Shown: positions 15,862-23,124 of the stretch, piece after piece | Layout: the number at the start of each line of letters is the position of its first letter | Position numbering within the stretch: the stretch's first letter is position 1 | Origin: CAYGZQ01 sp964354375 [NCBI: uncultured Planctomycetota bacterium] | GTDB lineage: Bacteria > JAJVIF01 > JAPKYR01 | DNA length: 39,733 nt | Assembly (NCBI GenBank): GCA_964354375.1 | Contig: CAYGZQ010000002.1 | Coordinates: 1 to 39,733 of the forward strand | Direction of reading: 5' to 3' | Position numbers and translations under genes: made by a program | Notes under the pieces: model-generated | The model's input: only the letters and a program-made list of their open reading frames with translations | Databases searched by the model: none | Told to the model about the DNA's origin: nothing

Positions 15862-16611
15862 TCAGTCGCCCGACGGCTCAACGATCACCGTGTAGTAGCC
15901 CTCCCCGTCAAACGCCCACACGTGGATGTAGCACGTGCCCGGGACCTTGAAATCGTCGGAATCCGGGGGCTCGGTCGCCGTCAGCTCACCCGCCATTTCC
16001 TCGTCTGAATAGACCTCGAGGTCTATGTCGCATGTTTTCAGATCGTAGTCGAGTGAGATTGTGGGGTTTTCGCCTTCGGAGCCGTCCAGCATGTACCAGT
16101 CGTCGTCGCCCGGACACGCATAGCCGTAGATCTCGTATCCCTCGATCGCATCGGCCAGGTCCACTGTGTCGTTCGGCTCGACCTCGGACTGGCCCTGATC
16201 GACCTGAGGTTTGATGTCGATCGTGTAGTCCCCGTGGCCGCTTGAGGAGTAAACGTGGAGATAGCAGGCGCCGCCGACATAGGTCGCCAGAGTGTCGGGC
16301 GACTCAGTGCTGGTCAGGGAATCGACAAGTGTTTCCTCGCTGTGAATATCCATGTCGATGTCGCACTTGTCCTGGTCGTAGGTGAGAGTGAAGAAAGGAT
16401 GGAAACCCTCCTGGTTCTGCAGCTTGTACCAGTCGCCCTCATCACTTTTCGCCCCGACCTTGCCCTGGATCGTCGTGCCGCTGATGGAATCCGCCTTGTC
16501 CATCTCGTCGTTCGGCTCGGCCTCGTCCGCGCCCTCCTGGGCAATGGCAGGCGCCAGAGAGAGCAAAACCAGAAAGGCCGACAAGATGATCGTGTTGAAG
16601 ATGTTTTTCAT
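15862..16611 (-). CDS. Exported protein with two PPC domains
   Basis: This is a 249-residue protein with a Sec signal peptide (MKNIFNTIILSAFLVLLSLAPAIAQ). Two bacterial pre-peptidase C-terminal (PPC) beta-sandwich domains follow, at about residues 28-130 and 135-245. Each starts with the hallmark EPND, has a GDWY/DDWY tryptophan strand, and a CDIDxDI/CDIDLEV strand, and ends with (G)DYTI or YYTV. PPC domains usually tail secreted peptidases and aid secretion or binding, but here no enzyme is attached. The second domain is nearly identical in pattern to that of the SLH protein at 21509. The ATG at 16611 has AAAGGAGG upstream, better than the in-frame start at 16641. Confidence 0.85.
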   Translation of the reverse strand: MKNIFNTIILSAFLVLLSLAPAIAQEGADEAEPNDEMDKADSISGTTIQGKVGAKSDEGDWYKLQNQEGFHPFFTLTYDQDKCDIDMDIHSEETLVDSLTSTESPDTLATYVGGACYLHVYSSSGHGDYTIDIKPQVDQGQSEVEPNDTVDLADAIEGYEIYGYACPGDDDWYMLDGSEGENPTISLDYDLKTCDIDLEVYSDEEMAGELTATEPPDSDDFKVPGTCYIHVWAFDGEGYYTVIVEPSGD

Positions 16612-16643
16612 CCAGGAAATCCTCCTTTGAATGTTTGCCATAC

Positions 16644-16672
16644 ATTATAGTATCTGATAGGACGCTTGTCCG
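16644..16672 (-). promoter_or_regulatory. Sigma-70-type promoter for the double-PPC gene
   Basis: On the minus strand CGGACA (16672-16667) and a perfect TATAAT (16649-16644) are 17 bp apart, and lie 33 bp before the start codon with its AAAGGAGG site. Confidence 0.65.
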
Positions 16673-16749
16673 GTCAATCGGTCTTAAACCGTTTCCCCAC
16701 CGCCAAGGCACGTTTCGCGCTGCCGCCTTGGGCATGATAAACTTAGGGC

Positions 16750-17580
16750 ATGGTCGAGAAGCGTACGGCCGCGATTCTTGTGTTGGCGGCGCTCCTGGCG
16801 ATCTCGCCCGGGTGTCAGGGCGAGAAGGACGTCATCACCAATCCCTGGCTGGTACCCTACCAGCAGCGTCAGGCAAGCGCGGTGAGCCGGAGCCAGATGC
16901 GCGCGATGGTGCGTCTGGCGAACCTGTATCAGGCCAGCGGCATGGAGAAGGAGTATCTGCACGCGCTTACGACCGGGGTTGAGCTGTTTGCGGGCGACAT
17001 CGATGTCACCTTCCAGCTTCTCAACGTATTGATTGACAAGGTCAACCAGGTCAATGCGGTAGTATTGGAGGACAAGGCCGCTCTGGGCGCTGCGGGGCTC
17101 GATGCAGCGAATCTAAGCCGGGACAATCTGCCGCCTCCGGGACAGGGTCGCGACGAAGCTTTGAAGTACCTGGACTCAAAAGACAAACTGGAGTCCTTGT
17201 TCGACGAGAGTTACCGCATATTCTCGACAGCCTGCGGTCAGATTCCGTACAACGCGCAGCTCTACTATCGGACCGCAGACCTGCAGTACCTGCGGGCGAG
17301 GCAGGACGGGGACAATGCCAAGTACAAGGACGCGATATATTTTCTGAAGCGGGCAATCGCGAGCGATTCGTCTCACCTTGAGAGCTATCGTCTGATCGCC
17401 CTGTGCTATGAGCGTCTGGGAGACAAAGACCGAGCGATACGCTTCTGGAGACTATTCGAGGTCATCTACGAGATCGCGCCCCAGACGATGGGTCCGAAGT
17501 TCATCACATCTCAGCGGGAGCAGTTTCACGGGGAGGCCTTACAGCATCTTGAGAACCTCGGGGCCGAGCCCGGGCAATGA
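16750..17580 (+). CDS. TPR-containing lipoprotein
   Basis: The 276-residue protein starts with a lipoprotein signal (AAILVLAALLAISPGC), followed by an all-helical, alanine-rich sequence. TPR-like pairs are clear in SQMRAMVRLANLYQASGMEKEYLHAL, AQLYYRTADLQYLRARQDGDNAKYKDAIYFLKRAIASDSSH and LESYRLIALCYERLGDKDRAIRFWRLFE. It probably scaffolds an envelope complex, but no specific partner is evident. It begins a compact four-gene run on the plus strand, with 9 nt to the next gene. The ribosome site (AGGG) is weak. Confidence 0.75.
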   Translation: MVEKRTAAILVLAALLAISPGCQGEKDVITNPWLVPYQQRQASAVSRSQMRAMVRLANLYQASGMEKEYLHALTTGVELFAGDIDVTFQLLNVLIDKVNQVNAVVLEDKAALGAAGLDAANLSRDNLPPPGQGRDEALKYLDSKDKLESLFDESYRIFSTACGQIPYNAQLYYRTADLQYLRARQDGDNAKYKDAIYFLKRAIASDSSHLESYRLIALCYERLGDKDRAIRFWRLFEVIYEIAPQTMGPKFITSQREQFHGEALQHLENLGAEPGQ

Positions 17581-17589
17581 GGCGGGTCG

Positions 17590-17925
17590 ATGGACATTCT
17601 GTTGATGTACATCCTCATGATCGTTGACCTGACCTGGACCCTCATGCATCATGAGGAGGCGGGCGAGCTCAACCCGTTGTTCGTCAGGCTTCTGGACGAC
17701 AGGGAAGTCCTTTTCGTATATCTTAAGCTTCTGGCGAACACGCTGGCGGCTTTCATTGTCATATACTTGCGGCCCAGACGTCCTTTTGCCAGCCGGCTCT
17801 TGGCGATTTTCGGGATAGTCATCTACGGCATTGTGGTCTATCTGCACTGGTTTGTTGATTATGCGAATCAGCACACGATGGAGCTGCAGAATTCGAGCCT
17901 GTGGGGCATCATGCGCGGCGGCTAG
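17590..17925 (+). CDS. Small polytopic membrane protein, DUF5658-like
   Basis: This is a 111-residue protein with three hydrophobic segments. The pattern MIVDLTWTLMHHEEAGELNPLF, then VYLKLLANTLAAFIV, resembles DUF5658 proteins, in which a D-x-x-x-T, a conserved ELNPLF and a lysine-containing second segment recur. Function is unknown. It starts 9 nt after the upstream lipoprotein stop and is followed within 6 nt by another small membrane gene, so it is almost surely co-transcribed. Confidence 0.7.
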   Translation: MDILLMYILMIVDLTWTLMHHEEAGELNPLFVRLLDDREVLFVYLKLLANTLAAFIVIYLRPRRPFASRLLAIFGIVIYGIVVYLHWFVDYANQHTMELQNSSLWGIMRGG

Positions 17926-17930
17926 AAGAA

Positions 17931-18140
17931 ATGGACCCGAATAAGAAAAAGAACGATATGAGAACGCTCACATGGTATGTCCTCTTCGGAATAGCGCTGG
18001 CGTTCGCTGTCACCATTTTGATCTTCGGGATTTATCTTGACGTTTTTCCGCCGATCGCCATGGCGATTTTGATAGGCGCGCTTGTCGCGCTGGCAATCAA
18101 GCTGTTCAGCGACGCCATGAGACGTGATCAGAGATCATGA
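17931..18140 (+). CDS. Small two-segment membrane protein
   Basis: The 69-residue protein has a lysine-rich start (MDPNKKKNDMRTL) and two hydrophobic helices (WYVLFGIALAFAVTILIFG and PPIAMAILIGALVALAIKLF). I recognise no family. The ATG at 17931 follows AGAAG. Its last four bases overlap the next gene (ATGA), indicating coupled translation. Confidence 0.65.
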   Translation: MDPNKKKNDMRTLTWYVLFGIALAFAVTILIFGIYLDVFPPIAMAILIGALVALAIKLFSDAMRRDQRS

Positions 18141-18526
18141 GCAGGATCGAAACCTTCCTGAACGATCTTGAGGCATTCACCGGGAAAGTGCGCTCGTTCG
18201 TGGAGAAGGAGCTGGGCTGCGGCTGCCCTGGGAATGTCTTCGAGCAAATCCGCGTTTTGCGCGGAGAGGGATCGCCTGGAAAAACCGATTTGGCGCTTGT
18301 CATCGGGGAGAGGCTTCTGGTTCTTTTCGCGGACCGCTCTCGACTTGACCCCTTCGAGTTCGAGATGCCCCGACTCGTCCTTGCCGGCGTGACATATCGC
18401 GATTCGGTAGGACTCCACAGGTTCAGGCTGGTGCTGGGGAGCGACCTCACAGAGAAGGAACGCTCGATGGTAGAGGCCGAGATCGCCGGATACGACGATC
18501 GGGTCCACGCGCATTTCCTCGATTGA
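18137..18526 (+). CDS. Uncharacterised protein with CGCP motif
   Basis: This 129-residue soluble protein overlaps the preceding gene by 4 bp. The striking part is FVEKELGCGCPGNVFEQIRV (two cysteines two apart, then Pro), followed by DLALVIGERLLVLFA and a conserved-looking GLHRFRLVLG. The CxCP motif could bind a metal or cluster, or be redox-active. No established function comes to mind. The gene ends five bases before the convergent lpd stop. Confidence 0.65.
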   Translation: MSRIETFLNDLEAFTGKVRSFVEKELGCGCPGNVFEQIRVLRGEGSPGKTDLALVIGERLLVLFADRSRLDPFEFEMPRLVLAGVTYRDSVGLHRFRLVLGSDLTEKERSMVEAEIAGYDDRVHAHFLD

Positions 18527-18531
18527 AACCG

Positions 18532-19923
18532 TCAGAAATTGATCGGGCCGTCGATCAGTGCGTGCGCCGCCTCGTGCCAGACCTCGGGAAGCGTCGGGTG
18601 CGCCTGGACCACGTGCGCGAACTGAAGCGATGTGGCCCCGAGGCTGATTGCTGTCGCGGCGGTCGAGATAATGTCGGTTGCCGACGGACCTATCGCGTGC
18701 GCCCCGACGAGCTTTCCATCATCCCCAGCCGATATCAGCTTCACGAAGCCGCTTCCCTCACCCATCACTACCGCCTTGCCGCACGCAGAAAACGGGAATT
18801 TCACCACTCGCAATCCAGTGCCGTATTTTTCCCTGGCAGCATTCTCGTTCAACCCGACACTTCCGACCTCGGGCCTTGAGTAGGTGGCTCTGGGGATGTT
18901 CTCCATCGCGAGAGGTTTTCGGTCGATTCCCGCGATTGTCTCCGCCACGAAAATCCCCTCGGCGGATGCTTTGTGGGCCAGCATCAATCCGCCGATCGCG
19001 TCGCCGATCGCGAATACCTTTCCCACCCCGGTCCTCTTGAATTCGTCGACCATGACAAAGCCCTTCTCCATCGGAATGCCGACTTGCTCGAATCCGCAGT
19101 CGGACGTGGCGGGTCCGCGACCCACCGACACAAGCACCTTGTCGGTTTCTATTTCGAACTCATCGCCGCCATCTCGCGGCTTGACCCTGGACGTCACCCT
19201 CCACTCGCCGACCTCAACACTCTCGACTGAGCACTTCGTGTGCAGACCGATTTTCCTGCGCCTCAACGCCGCTTCGAATTCAACCGAGACATCCTCATCC
19301 TCCATCGGAATCGCGTGGTCCAGGAATTCGACCATCGTCACCTCGACACCCAGCGCCGACATGAAGTAGGCGAACTCGCAGCCGATACCCCCGGCCCCAA
19401 CCACCAGAATCTGAGCAGGAAGCTTATCCAGAGAGAGAGCGTGATCGGACGTGATGATCCTGTCGCCGTCGATGGGCAGAGACGGAAGTGATCTCGGGTA
19501 GGAGCCGGGAGCAAGGATGATGTTATTGGCGAGAAGTGGAATGCCGTCGACATCTATCATGTTCGGGCTTTTCAACCTGCCGCGTCCCGCGAAAACCTCG
19601 ATGCGGTTCTTTTTCATGAGGTTCTCGACGCCCTTGCGCAACTTCAGAACGCATCGATGCTTGTGCTTCTGGATGCCGGGCCAGTCCGCGACGATCTCGG
19701 ATGCCGTAACGCCGAAGGTTTTCGCGTTCCGGATTTCCTCGCACAGAGACGCGGCATGTACGAGAGCCTTCGTGGGGATACAACCGATGTTGAGACACGT
19801 GCCCCCGAGGTTGTCTTTCTCGACCAGCGCGACGGACATGCCGAGCTGTGCGGCCCTTATCGCCGCGGTATATCCGCCCGGACCGCCCCCCAGAATCGCT
19901 ATGTCGAACTTCCTGTCAGACAT
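18532..19923 (-). CDS. lpd: Dihydrolipoyl dehydrogenase (E3)
   Basis: The 463-residue flavoprotein is of standard length. Features in order: FAD-binding FDIAILGGGPGGYTAAIRAAQLG; redox disulfide GGTCLNIGCIPTKAL; NAD-binding ILVVGAGGIGCEFAYFMSALG; second FAD contact VFAIGDAIGG; and the C-terminal dimer-interface catalytic pair HAHPTLPE-type, read here as VVQAHPTLPEVWHEA (His-x4-Glu). It reoxidises dihydrolipoamide in 2-oxoacid dehydrogenase or glycine cleavage complexes. No E1, E2 or gcv gene is adjacent, so it is probably shared among complexes. It is monocistronic as seen here. Confidence 0.97.
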   Translation of the reverse strand: MSDRKFDIAILGGGPGGYTAAIRAAQLGMSVALVEKDNLGGTCLNIGCIPTKALVHAASLCEEIRNAKTFGVTASEIVADWPGIQKHKHRCVLKLRKGVENLMKKNRIEVFAGRGRLKSPNMIDVDGIPLLANNIILAPGSYPRSLPSLPIDGDRIITSDHALSLDKLPAQILVVGAGGIGCEFAYFMSALGVEVTMVEFLDHAIPMEDEDVSVEFEAALRRRKIGLHTKCSVESVEVGEWRVTSRVKPRDGGDEFEIETDKVLVSVGRGPATSDCGFEQVGIPMEKGFVMVDEFKRTGVGKVFAIGDAIGGLMLAHKASAEGIFVAETIAGIDRKPLAMENIPRATYSRPEVGSVGLNENAAREKYGTGLRVVKFPFSACGKAVVMGEGSGFVKLISAGDDGKLVGAHAIGPSATDIISTAATAISLGATSLQFAHVVQAHPTLPEVWHEAAHALIDGPINF

Positions 19924-19958
19924 GAATGCTCCTCCGTTCCGCCGAATGCAGAGGAAGT

Positions 19959-20112
19959 AGCCCGGGAACCTGTTTCCAATGTCAAGGCTCAGGCTGACTC
20001 ACTACCCTCATGGAAACAGGTTCCCGGGTTTGGGTATTATAGTTCGTCCCGGGAACCCATTTCCTCAAGGCGTCGCCGGGATTCAAGGTGTGCGTGGAAA
20101 TGGGTTCCCGGG
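19959..20112. repeat. Pair of CCCGGGAAC hairpin repeats
   Basis: Two adjacent inverted repeats share outer ends but differ inside. The first has perfect 18-nt arms CCCGGGAACCTGTTTCCA (19961-19978 and 20011-20028). The second has perfect 17-nt arms CCCGGGAACCCATTTCC (20048-20064 and 20096-20112). They lie between two minus-strand genes. Confidence 0.8.
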
Positions 20113-20122
20113 CTACATGCGG

Positions 20123-21406
20123 TCAAATCCACCCGTACGGGCCGCCTGTTGCGCCGATGTCCGACCTCGTCGCATCGGGATCCAGAGCCTCGGGATCGCC
20201 CGCGTCGACGCAGGGACTGGGCGTTTGCAGCCGGAATCCGTAGTCCAGAAGCATCGGATCGACCCCGATGTTCCCGAAATGGCCGTTGAAATCAACTACC
20301 CGCGAAAATCCCCACGTCCCGTCATCGAATTCCTTGTATCCGTACGCCACCTGCGCGTCGTGATTGCCGAAGATGCAGTTGTTCTCGATCGCGTAGTTGG
20401 GGAGCACGCAGTTCATCCAGATGCCCACGCGGGGCGCGACCCACTGATCGACCGTCCCGTTGAACGCGATGATGTTGTTGACGATCTCAATCGAGGCGGT
20501 CGGCTCCCATCCCGCGATGCCCACATTCCCGCACCTCACGACCGTGTTGTTGCGGCAGATCATGTCGGACGTCCCGGTCGCGACAATTCCCCAGCCCCTC
20601 AGGTCGTGCACAAAGTTGTTGTATACGCCGACACGGGTGTTGCCGAATGAGCCGATCCCTTTCCAGTAGTCATGGATGTCGTTGCGGACGATTGTCGCCC
20701 GAGCGTCCCATGTGATGCCGCATCCTGCGCCACGACCGGCAAAAATCTCGTTGTCATGGATGTTTGCGACCGCGCCGCGATAAAGCGCGACACCGTCCCA
20801 GCTGTTGTCGTGGATGAGATTGTGATGAATGTGGAGGAGCGCGCCCTCGCGACCCATCACGCCCCCCACTCCGGCGATCGTGACGCTGAAGTCGCCCTGG
20901 TTGTCGTGAATCTCGCAGTGAGCGACCTCGACAGTCGAGCGCCTGACGACAATCCCGGCGCATGTCGCGGACCCGTCCTGGTCTCTCGTTCCACCCGTGA
21001 CCGCCAGGTTGAGAATCCGCACCGACGGGCAGTCCTCGATGTAGATGCCGTAGCCCGCGTTCGTGACAAGCTCCGTCTCGCCCATCCCCGAGCCCTGAAT
21101 AGTCAGCGATTTCCCCCTCACGACAAAACCGGTCGATGCGGCCACCGGTGTTGCAGGATCGAGGCAGTTCCCGCACATGGGGTCGGAAAAACTCGACGGC
21201 GCGGCTGTGTAACTGCCGGGTTCGATCACCAGCGTGGCTCCGTCAGGCGCTGAGTCGATCGCCTGCTGAAGATCGGAGTAATCCGCTTCCTGCGAGGTCC
21301 CTACTGTGATCTGTGGAAATGAAGGGCCCTGCGCGGACGCAATCGAAAGCGGTAGAAACCCGACAAGGAGTGCATACGGCAGAAAAAGGTTCCGGACGCG
21401 TGTCAT
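20123..21406 (-). CDS. Exported right-handed parallel beta-helix protein
   Basis: The 427-residue protein has a signal peptide (MTRVRNLFLPYALLVGFLPLSIASAQG). It then shows YSDLQQAIDSAPDGATLVIEPGSY, the entry to many pectate-lyase-like beta helices, and repeated 22-25 residue coils such as IHHNLIHDNSWDGVALYRGAVANIHDNEIFA, NNFVHDLRGWGIVATGTSDMICRNNTV and IEIVNNIIAFNG. This matches the nitrous-oxide-reductase-maturation/right-handed beta helix (Beta_helix) group. It may bind or cleave a polysaccharide, but no catalytic residues can be assigned. The ATG at 21406 is preferred, with GAGGGATGG eight bases upstream. Longer frames run into a repeat element. The end DIGATGGPYGWI is a common terminal motif of such proteins. 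Confidence 0.8.
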   Translation of the reverse strand: MTRVRNLFLPYALLVGFLPLSIASAQGPSFPQITVGTSQEADYSDLQQAIDSAPDGATLVIEPGSYTAAPSSFSDPMCGNCLDPATPVAASTGFVVRGKSLTIQGSGMGETELVTNAGYGIYIEDCPSVRILNLAVTGGTRDQDGSATCAGIVVRRSTVEVAHCEIHDNQGDFSVTIAGVGGVMGREGALLHIHHNLIHDNSWDGVALYRGAVANIHDNEIFAGRGAGCGITWDARATIVRNDIHDYWKGIGSFGNTRVGVYNNFVHDLRGWGIVATGTSDMICRNNTVVRCGNVGIAGWEPTASIEIVNNIIAFNGTVDQWVAPRVGIWMNCVLPNYAIENNCIFGNHDAQVAYGYKEFDDGTWGFSRVVDFNGHFGNIGVDPMLLDYGFRLQTPSPCVDAGDPEALDPDATRSDIGATGGPYGWI

Positions 21407-21433
21407 CGGCAGCACCATCCCTCGCTTCGTCTT

Positions 21434-21459
21434 GTGGAGCAGGCTTTCCGGCCTGCCCC
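21434..21459. repeat. Half copy of the GTGG-GCAGGCTTTCC element
   Basis: GTGGAGCAGGCTTTCCGGCC matches the left arm of the element at 4763-4831. No matching right arm follows. It lies just upstream of the beta-helix gene. Confidence 0.45.
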
Positions 21460-21508
21460 GCTGATCGAACTCAACCACCTGAGCTTTTCCCGAAGTCTGC
21501 AGGAGCAA

Positions 21509-23101
21509 TCACTGCTTCTTCTCGCAAAAGAGTATGCAGTAGTAGTCTTTAGTCACGCCGGTCACGAACGCGTAGGCCAAGACATCGACCTTGACCGTCT
21601 CGCTGCGGTCCGCGGAGAATTCCACCACCGGCACGGCATCCGTCTGGCTGTCGGAAATGAAGGGCTCGCCGTCTTCGTGCTCTTTCTCGTGATACACGTA
21701 CAGGTCGAGATCGGTGATGTCGTCGCCGCCTTTCGCAAGGATCAGGTAGCTGTGGCCTTGCTCGACAGGAAATGAATAGGTCCACATCTGGTCGCTGCTG
21801 ACAAGGCCGGTGTCCCACTGCAACGCTTCGTAGCCCATGTCGGACATAAGAGAGATGCTCTCGTCAAGCGACGCTTCCATTCTCGCCCTGGGATTGTCCG
21901 CCGAGACCGGGGCCGGCGCGGAATCGATGGGTTCCTCCGTTGCCCTTACCGCGATCGTGTAGTCCCCTTCGCCATCGAAGGCATAGACTCTCAGGTAACA
22001 GCTCCCCGGCACATCGAACTCGGAAGCATCGGAGCTTTCCGTGGCATTGAGAACGCCCACATAATCGGCGCCCGAGAACACTTCAAGGTCGATGTCGCAC
22101 GAGTCGGCATTGCAGGTAAGAGTGATTTCGGGCTTATAGCCTTCCTGGCCGTTCAGGATGAACCAGTCGACATCATTCCTGCAGATGCGTCCGCGGATCT
22201 GGAGGGTCTCGATAATATCGGCGTCGTCAGGGATGTCGTTGGGTTCGGATTCATCCGCACCCTCGCAGCCGGACGAGGGAGGTACCGGGACGGGAAATCG
22301 ATCGGACCTCCTGTCTTGAGCTGGAGGCGCCTCCAGGGGGTCTTGCCTTTCGATCCCGCTCTCGGTCGGACGCTGCGGAGGACCGGTATTGGATGCGGGA
22401 GGCTGGACAATGATGGAGGACGCCCTGAGTAATGGGTCCACTTTCGCGAAGAAGGATGAGAGTACCAGGGCAAGGTCTCGACGGGTGACGATGTATTCCG
22501 GGTGCCACAGCCCGTCCGGGTAGCCCACCATGAACCGTTCGCCGGCCACCGACATTATCGCGTCGTACCCGGTCGAGCCGTACTGAACATCGCTGAATGC
22601 CGATGAGCGCGACCCGGAGCTATCGGCCTGTTCGCCGAGACCGGTTTGAACCCTCACCCATATCCGGTTGAGCACGAAAGCAAGCTCCAGACGATTTTCG
22701 AGGGCTTCGCCCAGGTAGGTTCTGTCCGGATTGACCGGGTTGATGATTCCTTCCGCGGCCATTATCGTAACAGCATCATAAGCCCAGTGATCGTACGGAA
22801 GGTCTGAGAACGTGGGATGGAATTGCACAGCCGTGCGGATACTGGTTCCGCGCGCCTCGAAAGCCGGCACGAGCCAGGAATCCCAAACCCGGGCCAATAT
22901 GATACAGAGCTCGTAGCGGTTCACCTGGACGTCCGGTCCGAAACTCCCGTCCGGATTGCCGACCATGAACCCCTCATCCGCCATGCGGGCGATCGCGCGG
23001 GAATCCCGGTCGCTGTCGGGAACATCAGTGAACGGACCCGCCCTGACAACCGTGCTCATGAGAAAAAGCGCGATGATCGCAAGTGAAAAGTATCTGCACA
23101 T
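21509..23101 (-). CDS. SLH-domain surface protein with PPC domain
   Basis: This is a 530-residue exported protein (signal MCRYFSLAIIALFLMSTVVRAG). Three SLH domains follow: FTDVPDSDRDSRAIARMADEGFMVGNPDGSF (about 23-75), FSDLPYDHWAYDAVTIMAAEGIINP (about 95-150) and FSDVQYGSTGYDAIMSVAGERFMVGYPDG (about 168-220). SLH domains bind secondary wall polymers or peptidoglycan. A proline-rich linker leads to a PPC domain (ESEPNDIPDDADII...CDIDLEVFS...GDYTIAV, about 285-385), then a second beta-sandwich of about 110 residues. The ATG at 23101 has AAGGAG upstream; the frame before it overlaps the kinase-like gene. It follows that gene by 23 nt, so the two are probably an operon. Confidence 0.9.
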   Translation of the reverse strand: MCRYFSLAIIALFLMSTVVRAGPFTDVPDSDRDSRAIARMADEGFMVGNPDGSFGPDVQVNRYELCIILARVWDSWLVPAFEARGTSIRTAVQFHPTFSDLPYDHWAYDAVTIMAAEGIINPVNPDRTYLGEALENRLELAFVLNRIWVRVQTGLGEQADSSGSRSSAFSDVQYGSTGYDAIMSVAGERFMVGYPDGLWHPEYIVTRRDLALVLSSFFAKVDPLLRASSIIVQPPASNTGPPQRPTESGIERQDPLEAPPAQDRRSDRFPVPVPPSSGCEGADESEPNDIPDDADIIETLQIRGRICRNDVDWFILNGQEGYKPEITLTCNADSCDIDLEVFSGADYVGVLNATESSDASEFDVPGSCYLRVYAFDGEGDYTIAVRATEEPIDSAPAPVSADNPRARMEASLDESISLMSDMGYEALQWDTGLVSSDQMWTYSFPVEQGHSYLILAKGGDDITDLDLYVYHEKEHEDGEPFISDSQTDAVPVVEFSADRSETVKVDVLAYAFVTGVTKDYYCILFCEKKQ

Positions 23102-23124
23102 CCTTCGCTCCTTGACTTTCGGAC

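Noticed and set aside
19959-20112. CRISPR-like repeats or an origin with iterons
   Set aside because: These are only two hairpins with opposed arms, no directly repeated spaced units and no DnaA-box series.
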